Shown: positions 46,847 to 58,800 of the stretch, in pieces
Layout of the letters: each line of letters opens with the position of its first letter
How positions within the stretch are numbered: the stretch's first letter is position 1
Origin: Ceratotherium simum simum
Taxonomy: Eukaryota; Chordata; Mammalia; Perissodactyla; Rhinocerotidae
Length of the DNA: 64,000 nt
Assembly: GCF_000283155.1 (NCBI RefSeq)
Contig: NW_004454240.1
Span: 1,752,746 to 1,816,745 of the forward strand
Reading direction: 5' to 3'
Program-made: the position numbers and the translations under genes
Notes under the pieces: generated by a model
Seen by the model: only the letters and a program-made list of their open reading frames with translations
The model's database searches: none
Told to the model about the DNA's origin: nothing

Positions 46847-48980
46847 ATAAAAACAGAGGAATGAAAATATCTAAAACACTTCTGAGAAAGAGGATTAAAG
46901 TGGGAGGAATCACTTGACCTGATTTCAAGACTTACTATATAGCTACAGTAATCTAGACTGTGTGGTATTGTTAGAGGTAAACACATAGATCAATGGAACA
47001 CAATGGAGAACTCCAAAATAATCCTGTGAAAATATGCTCAACTGATTTTCAGCAAAGTGCAAAAGTATTCAATGGAGGAAGAATGGTCTTTTCAATTAAT
47101 GTTGCTGGAGCAATTGGACATCCACAGGCAAAAAAAATAATCTTGACCTACACCCAACATTTTATACGAAAATTAACTCAAAATGGAATCAATAACAGGA
47201 GGAAAATTGGAAAATTCACAAATAGATAGAAATTAAACAATATACTCTTGAACAATCAGTGGGTGAAAGAAGAAATCAAAAGGAAATTCAAAAAATCTTG
47301 AGACAAACAAAAATGGAAACACAGCATACAAAAACTTATGGGATGCAGCACAAGTAGTTCTAAAAGGGAAGTTTATAATGATAAATACCTGTGTTAACAA
47401 AAAAGAAAGATCTCAAATACACAACCTAACTTCACAACTAAGAAACTATAAAAAGAAGAACCAACTAAATCCAAAGATAGCAGAAGGAAGGAAATAACAA
47501 AATCAGAGCAGAAATCAATGAAATAAAGACCAGAAAAACAAAACAACAGAAAATTTCAACAAAAATAAGAGTGAGTTTTTTGAAAAATCTTTAGCTAGAC
47601 TAACCAAGAAAAAAAGAGAATGGACTCAAATAAATGAAATTAGAAATGAAAGAGGAGACATTACAACTGATACCACAGAAGTACAAAAGATCATAAGAGA
47701 CTACTGTGAACTGATCTGCCAACAAATTAAACAACGTATAAGAAATGGATAAATTCCTACAAACATACAACCCACCAAGACTGAATCATGAAGAAATAGA
47801 AAATCTGAACAGACCAATAATGACTAAGGAGATTGAATCATTAATCAAAAATCTCCCAACACAGTAAAGCCCAGGACCAGATGGTTTCACTGGTGAATCC
47901 TACCATTTGAAGAAGAATTAATGCCAATCCTTCTCAAAATCAAACTCATCTTAGACACTTCCAAACTCATTTTATCAGGCCAGCATTGCCCTGAGACCAA
48001 AGCCAGACAAGGACACTACGAGAAAAGGTAACTACAGGCCAATATCCCTGATGAACATAGATCAAAAACTTTCAACAAAATACTAACAAACTGAATTCAG
48101 CAGCACATTAAAAGGATCATACACAATGATCAAGTGGAATTTATCCCTGGAATGCAAGGATGGTTCAACATATGCAGATCAATAAATATGATACACCATG
48201 TTTGACAGAATGAAGGACAAATATCATATGATCATCTCAATAGATGTAGAAAGAAAAATTTAACAAAATTCAACATCCTTTCGTTATGAAACCTCTCAAT
48301 AAATTAGGTATAGAAGGAATGTACCTTAACATAATAAAGGCCATGTATGACAAGCCCACAGGTAACATCATACTCAAAAGTTAGAAGCTTTTCCTCCAAG
48401 ATCAGGAACAAGACAAGGATGCTCATTCTCACCACTTCTATTCAACGTAGTACTAAAAGTCCTAACCAGAGCAATTAGGCAAGGAAAAGAAACAAAAAAC
48501 CATCCAAATTGGAAAGGAAGTAAATTGTCTTGGTTTGCAGATGACATGATCCTATATATATAGAAGACCCTAAAGACTCTGCCAAAAATATGTTAGAACA
48601 AATAAATTCAGTAAAGTTGCAGGATACAAAGTCAAGATACAAAAATCAGTTCCTTTTTTATACACTAACAATGACCTATTCAAAAAAGAAATTAAGAAAA
48701 CAATCCCATTTTCAATAGCATCTAAAACAAAAAAATACTTAGGAATAAATTTAACCAAAGAGATGAAAGATCTGTACACTGAAAACTATAAGACATTGAT
48801 GAAAGAAATTGAAGAAAACACAAATAAATGGAAAGATATCCCTTGTTCATTAGAATTAATATTGTTAAAATGTCCACACTACCCAAAGCAATTTACAGGA
48901 AAACCTGCCTTTTGTGACAACATGGATGAACCTGGGGGACATTTTGCTAAGTGAAATAAGCCAGACACAGAGACAAATCC
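46847..48980 (+). mobile_element. Sense L1 ORF2 pieces in rearranged order
   Basis: 46850-47190 is ORF2 C-terminal text ('gatcaatggaacacaatgg', 'gtcttttcaattaatgttgctgg'). From 47190 the order jumps back to the linker and RT region ('gggatgcagcacaagtagttc', 'ccaggaccagatggtttcac' near 47870, 'aaggatgctcattctcacc' near 48415). At 48898 it jumps to the 3'UTR ('tgacaacatggatgaacc'). This is either two L1s or one with deletions. No intact ORF. Confidence 0.72.
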
Positions 48981-49190
48981 AGTCACGTGTTAGTTAATGA
49001 TGGGGATACATTCTGAGAAATGCATTGTTAGGCTATTTCGTCATTGTGTGAACATCATAGAGTGTACTTACACAAACCTAGGTGGTATAGCCTGCTACAC
49101 ACCTAGGCTATGTGGTACTACTCTTATGAGACCATCATTGTATATGCAGTCTGTCATTGACCAAAATATTGTTATGCAGTGCATGACTGT
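48981..49190. mobile_element. MITE inside L1 3'UTR (same family as 22459-23798)
   Basis: It starts CAGTCACGTGTTAG and ends GTGCATGACTG, giving CAGTCA[C/T]G inverted ends. The core has 'catcatagagtgtacttacacaaaccta'. The L1 3'UTR phrase 'agacaaat...ctgcatgatctca' is interrupted precisely by it. Intact, so a useful reference for the split copy. Confidence 0.8.
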
Positions 49191-49527
49191 ACTGCATGAT
49201 CTCATTTATATGTGGAATCTAAAAAAGTCGAACTCATAGAAACAGAGAGTAGCATGGTAGTTATCAGGATTTGGTGGTTGGGGGTTGGGGGAATTGGGGA
49301 TATGTTAGTCAAAGGATATAAACTTTCAGTTATCAGATGAAAAAGTTATAGAGACCTAACATACTGCATTGTGTCTATAGTTATAATAATGTATACTTGA
49401 AATTTGCTAAGAGAGTAAATCTTCAGTGTTCTCACCAAAAAAAAAAAGTAACTGTGTGAGGTGATGGTAAGTTAATTAGCTTAATTGTGGTGATCATTTC
49501 ACAATGTATATATATATCAAAACATCT

Positions 49528-49565
49528 TGTTTTTGTTTTTGTTTTTGTTTTTGTTTTTGTTTTTT
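49528..49565. repeat. (TTTTTG)n tail expansion of an ERE
   Basis: Six or seven TTTTTG-type units adjoin the T-rich end of the antisense ERE. It arose from the SINE's A-rich tail. Confidence 0.85.
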
Positions 49566-49781
49566 GGTGAGGAAGATTAGCCCTCAGCTAACATCTGTTA
49601 CCAATCCTCCTCTTTTTGCTGAGGAAGATTGGCCCTGGGCTAGCACCTGTGCCCGTCTTCCTCTACCCTATATGTGGGACGCCTGTGGTGCATAGGTCCG
49701 CGCCCAGGATCCAAGCCTGCAAATCCCGGGCCGCTGAAGCAGAGCACACAAACTTAACCACTACGCCACCAGGCCAGCTCC
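49535..49781 (-). mobile_element. ERE SINE, antisense, long type
   Basis: 'ggtgaggaagattagccctcagctaacat', 'tttgctgaggaagattgg', then 'cgcccaggatcc' and a CAGGCCAGCTC head. An imperfect duplication (aaaacatcttgtttt / aaaaatgtcttgtttt) flanks it. Mutated head boxes. Confidence 0.88.
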
Positions 49782-49800
49782 AAAAATGTCTTGTTTTACA

Positions 49801-50203
49801 CCTTAAGGTTAGGTGCTGCAAAATAGAATGGTGTCCTTGTTTTCTTTTAGAGGGCCTGTATCTATTTCCTTAATGAGCAGGTGAAAAATTACTTCCAAAT
49901 TCCCTTCTCCTATTGAGTCGTCTTCTTTTCCCTCATTTTCCAGTCTTGCAGAATGATTTTTTAAACTCTCACTTCCAACTCTGGAGAATGTAATTTTAAT
50001 TCTAAATAGTCAAAGGCAGTGTTGTACCTACTCAGCACAGTTGTTTCTAATTGAAGAGTGCATTTTTTGCCTTTCAGGTCTTGATTACTCCTGTTCTTCA
50101 TTGAAAACTGAAGTATCCCAACTTCTTGATATGGGACTCATCTACCTTAACTTGATGTGCATGAGCAATCTGAATTTTTTTAGCTTAAAAAAAGTTATCC
50201 AGG
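49801..50203. other. Intron sequence with no recognised feature
   Basis: Unique-looking. An acceptor-like 'tttttgcctttcag' ends at 50078 but no matching donor or homology follows. Confidence 0.5.
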
Positions 50204-50414
50204 GCTGGCCCCGTGGCTTGGTGGTTAAGTGTGCGCGCTCCGATGCTCGTGGCCCGGTTTCGGATCCCGGGCGCGCACCAAGGCACCACTTCTCCGTCCA
50301 TCCTGAGGCCGAGTCCCACATACAGCAACTAGAGGGATGTGCAGCTATGACATACAACTATCTACGGGGGCTTTGGGGGGAAAAAATAAATAAATAAAAT
50401 CTTAAAAAAAAAAA
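50204..50414 (+). mobile_element. ERE SINE, sense, short type
   Basis: GGCTGGCCCCGTGGCTTGG head, 'tttcggatcccgggcgcgcacc', and the 'ctttggggggaaaaaataaa' tail. The duplication AAGTTATCCAGG lies at 50192-50203 and 50415-50426. Still CpG-rich. Confidence 0.95.
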
Positions 50415-50914
50415 AAGTTATCCAGGTTATTTCTATCATATTTTTCCTAATAGCTTGTTACCATTGAAAATTTTAAAGTGCCTCAAAAGTAAAAAAAATA
50501 TTTTTGTTCAAAAACACAGCAGCATTTAATTATAATAGTAAAAACCCTGGACATTAACTAAATATCCAAGATTAAGAAAATCATGGTATATTAACTTAAT
50601 TGAATGTTATATATTCCTTAAATTGACAACTGTGAAGACTACATAGCAACATAGATTAGTATTTACAAAACAAAGTTAAGGGGAAAGAATAGAGCATGAA
50701 ATTCTAATATAAGCTATGATTACAACTATATAAAAGTACGAAAGGAAAAAGTTAAAATGGAATGTAGAAAAATGAAAATAGCTGTATTAGCATGGTGAAA
50801 TATGGCTGTTCTCTTTTAAAATTTTTATCATCATGTTAATAACTTTTAAATTGTATTTTGAGTTTTCTAGGGTGGTTCACCACCCTCTTAGATTCTTCAT
50901 CCCATGTGTGAAAT
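50415..50914 (+). repeat. AT-rich intron, possibly an old L1M/HAL1 tail
   Basis: 'gtaaaaaccctggacattaactaaatatcc' and following text resemble the highly diverged end of an old L1M in sense. No gene. Confidence 0.35.
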
Positions 50915-52320
50915 TTTTTTTAGCTTTATTGAGGTATAATTGACAAAATTATAATATAATTAAAGTGTACAATATGATGATATGATATATGTATACATTG
51001 TGAAAGGGTTCTAACAATCGATTTAATTAACACATCCATCACCTCACACATATTTACCTTTTTTTTTTCTGGTGAGAACACTCAAGTTCTACTCTCTTAG
51101 AAAAATTCAATTATACAATCCAGTATTATCAACTATAGTCACTATGCTGTACATTAGATCTTCAGACCTTTTTCATCTTATAACTGAACTTTTGTTCCCT
51201 TTTGCCATCATCTCCCCATTTCCCTCACCCCCGAGCCCCTGGCAACCATCATTTTACTCTCCATTTCTATGAGTTCAACTTTTCTTTTTCTTTTTTTTTT
51301 TTAAGATTCCACATGTAAGTGATACCTTACATATTTGTCTTTCTCTGTCTGGCTTATTTCACTTAGCATAATGTCCTCCAGGTTCATTCATGTTGTTACA
51401 AATGGCAGGATTTCCCTCTTCCTTATGGCTGAATAATATTGCACTATATACATATACCATATTTTCTTTATCCATTCATCGGTAAAAGGACATTTAGGTT
51501 GTTTCCATACCTTGGCTATTGTGAATAAAACTGCAATGAACATGGGAGTACAGATATCTCTTCGAGATAATGATTTCATTTCCTTTGGATATATATCCAG
51601 AAGTGGGATTGCTGGATTGTATGGTAGTTCTATTTTTGTGTGTGGGTGTGTGAGGAAGATTAGCCCTGAGCTAACATCCATTGCCAGTCCTCCTCTTTTT
51701 GCTGAGGAAGATTGCCCCTGGGCTAATATCTGTGCCCATCTTCCTCCACTTTGTATGGGATGCAGCCACACCATGGCTTGACAAGCAGTGCATTGGTCCA
51801 CGCCCGGGATCTGAACCAGCGAACCCCGGGCCGCTGAAGCAGAGCGCACGAACTTGACTGCTACGCCACCAGGCTGGCCCTTGGTAGTTCTATTTTTAAC
51901 ATCTTGAGAAACCTCCATACTGTTTTCCATAGTGGCCATACCAGTTCACATTCCAACTAACAGTGTACAAAGTTTCCCTTTTCTCCACTTCCTTGCTAGT
52001 ATTTGTTATCTCTTTTCATTTTGATGATAGCCATTCTAACAGGTGTGAGGTGATATCTCATTATGGTTTTGATTTGCATTTTCCTGATGATTAGTGATGT
52101 TTAACACCTTTTCATGTACTTATTGGCCATTTGTATGTCTTTGGAAAAATATCTATTCATTTCCTCTGCCCGTTTTTAAAATTGTATCTTCTTTTACTAT
52201 TGAGTTGTATGAGTTCTTTAGATATTAACCCCTTATCAGATATATGATTTGCAAATATTTTACCCTGTTCAGCACATTGCCTTTTCATTTTGTTGATGGT
52301 TTCTGTGAGTTTTCTAATGT
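50915..52320 (-). mobile_element. Antisense L1 3' end with ERE insertion
   Basis: It begins 'ttttttagctttattgaggtataattg' and runs through the 3'UTR to the ORF2 C-terminus ('ctccatactgttttccatagtggcc' near 51912) and stops near 52320, 220 bp before a TEX11 exon. An ORF joining L1 and ERE text (51939-51388) is an artefact of the fusion. Confidence 0.8.
51638..51882 (-). mobile_element. ERE SINE, antisense, long type
   Basis: 'ggaagattagccctgagctaacat', 'cgcccgggatctgaacc' and a CAGGCTGGCCC head. The perfect 15-bp duplication GGTAGTTCTATTTTT lies at 51623-51637 and 51883-51897. Confidence 0.95.
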
Positions 52321-52539
52321 AGGGGGAAAAGAGAGAATATTTATTGACACTTTATCTATAACTTACACTAATCAAGAGTGATAATAAAATGCACTTAGAA
52401 CTCAACTAAAGAGGGTATTGTGTTTTGGTTGCCTAAAAACAAAATACCATTTTTTGTTTGTTTCTAGGGGTGAGTTGGAAAAATTAGGATCAAATGTAGA
52501 GATATCTCTGTGATTTTGTTATTTCTTTTTAAACTTTAG

Positions 52540-52677
52540 GTACAAAATTACGCTGATACCTTACACTGGTACTATTATTCTCTGAGATTGTATGCATCTG
52601 ATCAAATGGATCCGGACTTGGCCAAGCTGCAGAGGAACATGGCTTCCTGTTACCTGCATTTGAAACAACTTGACAAG
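52540..52677 (+). CDS. TEX11: TEX11 internal exon (third of three)
   Basis: The exon is 138 nt, exactly 46 codons, entered at a codon boundary after AAACTTTAG and left at a codon boundary. The peptide begins [18 protein letters not shown] and ends [14 protein letters not shown]. This is a textbook TPR-like helix pair and matches the TEX11 segment that directly follows the previous exon. The donor reads AAG|GTTCTTTG, which is weak at positions +3 to +5, so splice efficiency is a fair question although homology supports the boundary. The following TEX11 exon is not visible in the remaining 11 kb. The 9.1 kb upstream intron is mostly old sense-strand L1 with EREs. Confidence 0.93.
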
Positions 52678-54832
52678 GTTCTTTGATTTACCTGTTTTTC
52701 AAAGGCAGTAAATGAGAGAGATAGGTGCAGTGGTGTGACTTCTTGGCTGTTAGGTTAGGATGTCTGAGAGTTCCTTCATATAAGATAAAGTCAAATTGAT
52801 ATTTTCCTGATCTGCACACTGTAAACATTAATGAGTGGAACTTCCCAAAAGGAGGCAGAATTTGGAAGATCATTAATTCCACTACTTGCTGTTTATTTTT
52901 TGCACCCTGTTCTAGAGGGTAATATATCATTGGAACGCCTGAACAAAATTATTTGCTACTAACCATCTTCAGTATTGTCCTTTGAAGCAGACTAAATTTT
53001 AAGGTACACATTTTTTGGTCAAGCATTCAGTGAGAGCAAATACTTGGATGAAATGGTCATTCTTTTATTTTCTGGATTATCTCTTGCCTTTGCAACCACT
53101 CTAAAAAATGTTCAGCAATTCATTTCTTATCAGGACAAAATTCTAGAAGGTAAAAGAGATAAAAACTTATTGAAGAATAGAGCTATTCATACTTTCCAAA
53201 GCAATTGAGACATTTCTTCCTTTGGGTATCATGTAGTATGCACAAATGGAGGTGGGTGGGACAAAAAGCGGGAAGGGCGAGTGTGGACCCTGATAAAATA
53301 TGAAAGTTTTTGTTGCTTTTCAAGTTTTAATGACAAGTTTAGGGGAAAACATGTGATTAAGAGTTGTAATTCCAGACATTTTCTTTGAAGATTTGTTTTC
53401 TTTGAAGGGTTGTTTATCTGACTAAATACTTTAGATTTATTCTCAAAAGACTATTTACCGTTTAGTTTGTATGTTATAAATTCATAGTCCTAGAAGAGAA
53501 GTTGAAATATTAATTAATCCGTCATATTTCTGCATAGGCTAGCATTTAAGTGTTTCAGAAAGATAGTTGACTACTGTTTACTTAAAGACGTGAAAAGAAG
53601 ATTATCACACAGCTTTTGTTACCTAATTTATTATATATTTCTGTACAGGATACCATTAGCTATTTCAGAAAGGTAGTTACCTACTGCTTACTTAAAGACT
53701 TGTAAAGAAGGTGATCACAAAGCTTTTGTAACTTCCATGATTTATATTGGCCTGGCAGATTGGTGAGGACCTGGACCTGGAGCTAGACATGACAGTTGGG
53801 GGAATGGATTCATCTGCAAACTAAGGAAGGATATCTAATCAGTTACTCAAGATAGAAAGAAAGAGCACAGTGTGAGGCACTGTGCTAGTCTGTGGAGTTA
53901 CAGAGATGAACAAGACAGTTGCCTTTGATTCAACCAAGTTGCTGGCATCAGGGTATCCTAAAGGGCAGATAAGCAGATCATGGCAATGAGGGAAATCTAA
54001 GTGTTGGAAATATTCCATGAATTAGGCACACCGGTAGTTGGCATCACATAAGCATATCAAGAGGAAACAGGTCTTCAACCATAGAGATTTGGACTCAGGC
54101 AGGACTCGAATCTTTGAGGCATTGGGGGTATATGCAGACAGACTAGGAAGAGCAAGGTAGAGCTCCAAACCTAAAGGAACTGGGATATGAGGCTGTTTTT
54201 AAAAGTGGAGCTCAGGCATAGAGAGCAAGACTGGAATACAATTACCAGAAGAAGAATATAAAGTGACTAGATACAGTCTTCCAAGATTTGAAGCAGTGCC
54301 TTCTAATCTTTTCTAACTAATGTCAAGTTTGATCCTAGAGCTTAGTATAGGACTGAGCCTATAACTGGGAGTTTAAATGGTGTTAGTAGTGAGGAGGGGG
54401 AAGATGAAGAGAGTAGGAAACCAAGCAGGTCCTATGTGTGATTATATCATTTAAGGCCAGTTTGGTGGTGAAGCCAAAGGTTATTTTGAATAAGTTCAAG
54501 GTAACCTTGTTGATTACTATTAGTGCATTTCTCCATTTCATCCTTTCTGTCTTGAACTGAGCAGACATTGATTTGATACCCTCCATATGTAAGGAATGCT
54601 CTCCTATAGGAGACAGAGAAAGGTGAAAAAAAATTACACAATCCATCATATTTTACTATAGCCTTGTTAATTTTCATTGCTTTTTTCACTCCTTCCCTCG
54701 AACTATTTGAACATTGTTAAGATTTGTGAGACCATGTTTATTGGATCTGCTAAAATTTCATGGTTTTACAGCTAGACATTTAATAAAACTGATTCTTGTT
54801 GACTGTGTATCATATTCCCCACAATGGTGATT
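52678..54832 (+). other. TEX11: TEX11 intron with a 110-bp tandem duplication
   Basis: Mostly unique AT-rich sequence. A diverged tandem duplication occupies 53525-53734. At 53880-53930 'gaggcactgtgctagtctgtgg' hints at an old repeat. No supported exon of TEX11 or another gene. Confidence 0.6.
53525..53734. repeat. Diverged tandem duplication, period 110 bp
   Basis: Copy 1 (53525-53630) and copy 2 (53635-53734) share 'tttcagaaagatagtt' / 'tttcagaaaggtagtt', 'acttaaagac' and 'cacagcttttgttac' / 'cacaaagcttttgtaac' at a constant offset of 110 bp, with roughly one base in five changed. Confidence 0.8.
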
Positions 54833-54847
54833 CCAAAATGTTTTTTG

Positions 54848-55519
54848 TTTTGTTTTGTTTTTTTTATTGAGGTCACATTGGTTTATAACATTGTGTAAAT
54901 TTTCGGGAGTACATTATGATATTTTGACTTCTGTATAGACTGCATCATGCTCACCACCAGAAGTCTAGTTTACATCCATCACCATACATATATACTCCTT
55001 TACCCCTTTCACCCTACTCCCACCCCATTCCCCTCTGGTAACCATCAATCTATTCCCTGTATCTGTGAGTTTATTTTCACGTATGAGTGAAATCGTATGG
55101 TATTTGTCTGTCTCTGTCTGACTTATTTCATTTAGTGTAATACTCTCAAGATCCATCCATGTTGTTGCCATAGACATGATTTCATCTTTTTTATGGCTGA
55201 GTAATATTCCACTGTATATATATATACCACATCTTTATCCATTCATCCATTGATGGGCACCTAGGTTGCTTCCAAGTCTTGACTATTGTGAATAATGCTG
55301 TACTGAACATGGGGGTGCAAGTATCTTTTCAAACTAGTTTTTTTCATGTCCTTTGGATAAATACCCGGAAGTGCAATAGCTGGATCATATCGTATTTCTA
55401 TTTTTGAGTTTTTTGAGAAATCTCCATACTTTTTTCCATAGTGGCTGTACCAGTTCGTATTTCCACCAGCAGTGTATGAGAGTTCCCTTTTCTCCACATC
55501 CTCTGCAGCACTTGTTATT
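54848..55519 (-). mobile_element. Antisense L1 3' end abutting copy B
   Basis: A TTTTG/T-rich tail, 3'UTR ('ccttctgtatagactgcatcatgctcacc'-type, split) and ORF2 tail text to 'ctccacatcctctgc'. At 55520 the same 3'UTR starts again as part of copy B, so two L1 3' ends lie head-to-tail. Confidence 0.8.
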
Positions 55520-55808
55520 TATCTTTTTCTTTTATTGATATCATAATAGTGTATAACATTGTGAAATTTCAGTTGTACATTATTATTTGTCAGTCATCAT
55601 ATATATGTGTCCCTTTACCCCTTATGCCCACTTCCAAACCCCTTTCCCCTCTGGTAACTACTAATCTGTTCTCTTTGTCCATGAATTTGTTTATCTTCCA
55701 CATATGAGTAAAATCATATGGTGTTTGTCTTTCCCTGTCTGGCTTATCTCACTTAACATAATGCCCTCAAGTTTCATCCATGTTGCAAATGGGACCATCT
55801 TGCCTTTT

Positions 55809-58800
55809 TTATGGCTGAGTAGTATTCCATTGTATATATAGATACGACATCTTTATCCGTCTGTCAGTCAATGGGCACTGGGGTTGCTTCCATGTCTTGG
55901 CTATTGTGAATAATACTGCAGTGAACACAGGGGTGCATAAGTCTCTTGGAATTGTTGATTTCATGTTCTTTGGATAAATACCCAGTAGTGTGATAGCTGG
56001 GTCATATGGTATTTCAATTTTCAATTTTTTGAGAAATCTCCATACTGTTTCGCATAGCGGCTGTACTAGTTGCATTCCCACCAACAGTGTATGAGGGCTC
56101 CGTTTTCTCCACATCCTCTCCAACATGTCTTGTTTTTTGTCCTGGTAATTATAGCCATTCTAATAGGTGTAAAGGGATATCTCATTGTAGTTTTGATTTG
56201 CATTTCTCTGATGATTAGTGATGTTGAACATCTTTTCATGTGCCAGTTGGCCATCCATATATCTTCTTTGGGTCTGTTCATCTCCTCTGTCCATTTTTTG
56301 ATGGGGTTGTTTGTTTTTTTGTTGTTGAATTGTATGAGTTCTTTATATATTTTGGAGATTAACCCCTTGTCGGATATATGATTTGCAAATATTTTCTCCC
56401 AGTTGGTGGGTTGTCTTTAATTTTGTTCATGGTTTCTTTTGCTTTACAGAAGCTGTTTAGTTTGATGAAGTCCCATTTGTTTATTTTTTCTTTTGTTTCT
56501 TTTGCCTGAGTAGATATGGTATTCCAAAAAATCCTTCAAATGTGAATGTCAAAGAGTTTTATGGTTTCACATCTTACCTTCAAGTGTTTAATCCATTTTG
56601 AGTTAATTTTTGTGTAAAGGTCTACCTTCATTCTTTTGCATGTTGCTGTCCGGTTTTCCCACCATTTATTGAAGAGACTTTCCTTTCTCCATTGTATGTT
56701 CTTAGCTCCTTTGTCAAAGATTAGCTGTCCCTATATGTGTGGTTTTATTTCTGGGCTTTCAATTCTGTTCCATTGATCTGTGTGTCTGTTTTTGTACACA
56801 CAAAACAGTTTTGATTACTGTTTTTGATTACTGTTTTGATTACTATAGCTTTGTAGTATATTTTGAAGTCAGGGATTGTGGTGCCTCCAACCTGTTCTTT
56901 TCTCTCAGGATTGCTTTCACTATTTGGGGTCTTTTGTTGCCCCATATAATTTTAGGATTCTTTGTTCTATTTCCATGAAGAATGTCATTGGGATTCTGAT
57001 TGGTATTGCTTTGAATCTGTAGATCGCTTTAGGTAATATGGATGTTTTAACTGTGTTTATTCTTCCAATCCATGAGCATGGAATATCTTTCCATTTCTTG
57101 ATGTCATCATTGATTTCTTTCAATAATGTCTTATAGTTTTCATTGTATAGGTCTTTCACCTCCTTGATTAAATTTATTCATAGATATTTTATTCTTTTTG
57201 TTGCGATTGTAAATGGGATTGTATTCTTGAGTTCTCTTTCTGTTAGTTCGTTATTAGAGTATAGAAATGCAACTGATTTTTTAAGTTGATTTTCTATCCT
57301 GCAACTTTGCTGTAGTTGTTGATTATTTCTAATAGTTTTCCCATGGATTCTTTAGGATTTTCTATATATAAAATCACATCGTCTGCAAACAGTGAGAGTT
57401 TCACTTCCTCCTTGCCAATTTGGATTCGTTTTATTTCTTTTTCTTACCTCATTGTGCTGGCCAAATCCTCCAGTACTATCTTGAATAAGAGTGGTTAGAG
57501 TGGTCACCCTTGTCTTGTTCCTGATCTCAGAGGGATGGCTTCCAATTTTTCCCCATTGAGTATGATGTTGGCTGTGGGTTTGTCATATATGGTCTTTTTA
57601 TTATGTTGAGGTACTTTCCTTCTATACCCATTTTATTGAGAATTTTTATCATAAATGGATGTTGGATCTTCTCAAATGCTTTCTCAGTGTCTGTTGAGAT
57701 GATCATATGGTTTCTATTCCTCATTTTGTTAATGTGGTGTATCACATTGATTGATCTGCGGTTATTGAACCATCCCTGTGTCCCTGGTATAAATCCCACT
57801 TGATCATGGTGTATGATCCTTTTGATGTATTGCTGTATTCAGTTTGCCAATATTTACGTGAGGATTTTTGCATCTATGTTCATCAACAATATTGGCCTGT
57901 AGTTTTCCTTCTTCGTGTTGTCCTTGTCTGGCTTTGGGATCAGGGTGATGTTGGCCTTGTAAAATGTATTAGGAAGTGTTCCATCTTCTTCAAATTTTTT
58001 GAGTAGTTTGAGGAGAATAGGTACTAAATCTTCTTTGAATGTTTGGTAGAATTCTCCAGAGAATCCATCTGGTCCTGGACTTTTATTTTGGAGGAGATTT
58101 TTGATTACTGTTTCAATCTCTTTACTTGTGATTGGTCTATTCAGATTCTCTATTTCTTCTTGGTTCAGTTTTGGGAGATTGTATGAATCTAAGAATTTAT
58201 CCATTTCTTCTAGATTGTCCAATTTATTGGCATATAGTTTTTCATAGTATTTTTTTATAATCCTTTGTATTTCTGTGATCCATTGTAATTTCTCCTCTTT
58301 CATTTCTAATTTTATTTATTTGAGCCTTCTCCCTTTTTTTCTTGGTGAGTCTGGCTAAGAGTTTGTCAATTTTATTTGTCATCTCAAAGAACCAGCTCTT
58401 AGTTTCATTGATCCTTTCTACTATTTTTTTGGTTTCAATTTCATTTATTTCTGCTCTAATTTTTGTTATTTCCCTCCTTCTTCTGACTTTGGACTTTGTT
58501 CTTTTACTAGTTCTGATAGGTGTAGTTTAAGATTGCTTATTTGAGGTTTTTCTTGTTTGTTAAGGTGGGCCTGTATTGCTATGAATTTCCCTCTCAGGAA
58601 CACTTTTACTGCATCCCATATGAGATGGTATTTTTTTTTTTCATTTGTCTCCAGATATTCTTTGATTTCTCCTTTAATTTCTTCAATGATCCATTGGTTG
58701 TTCAGTAGCATGTTGTTTGGTCTCCACATGTTTGTCACTTTCCCAGCTTTTTTCTTGTAGTTGATTTCTACTTTCATAGCATTGTGGTTGGAAAAGATGC

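Larger units (their letters stand above)
49191..49800 (+). mobile_element. Sense L1 3'UTR, interrupted by ERE
   Basis: It continues from 48980 with 'ctgcatgatctcatttatatgtggaatc', 'cagagagtagcatgg' and 'gctaagagagtaaatctt' and ends after the ERE with 'ttgttttacaccttaagg'. Confidence 0.8.

Noticed and set aside
50041..50397. Possible exon after an acceptor-like site ending at 50078
   Set aside because: The open frame continues only by entering an ERE. No TEX11 peptide is missing between the flanking exons, and no good donor follows.
51388..51939. 183-codon minus-strand frame
   Set aside because: L1 ORF2 tail joined to an antisense ERE by insertion; flanking duplications prove the join.
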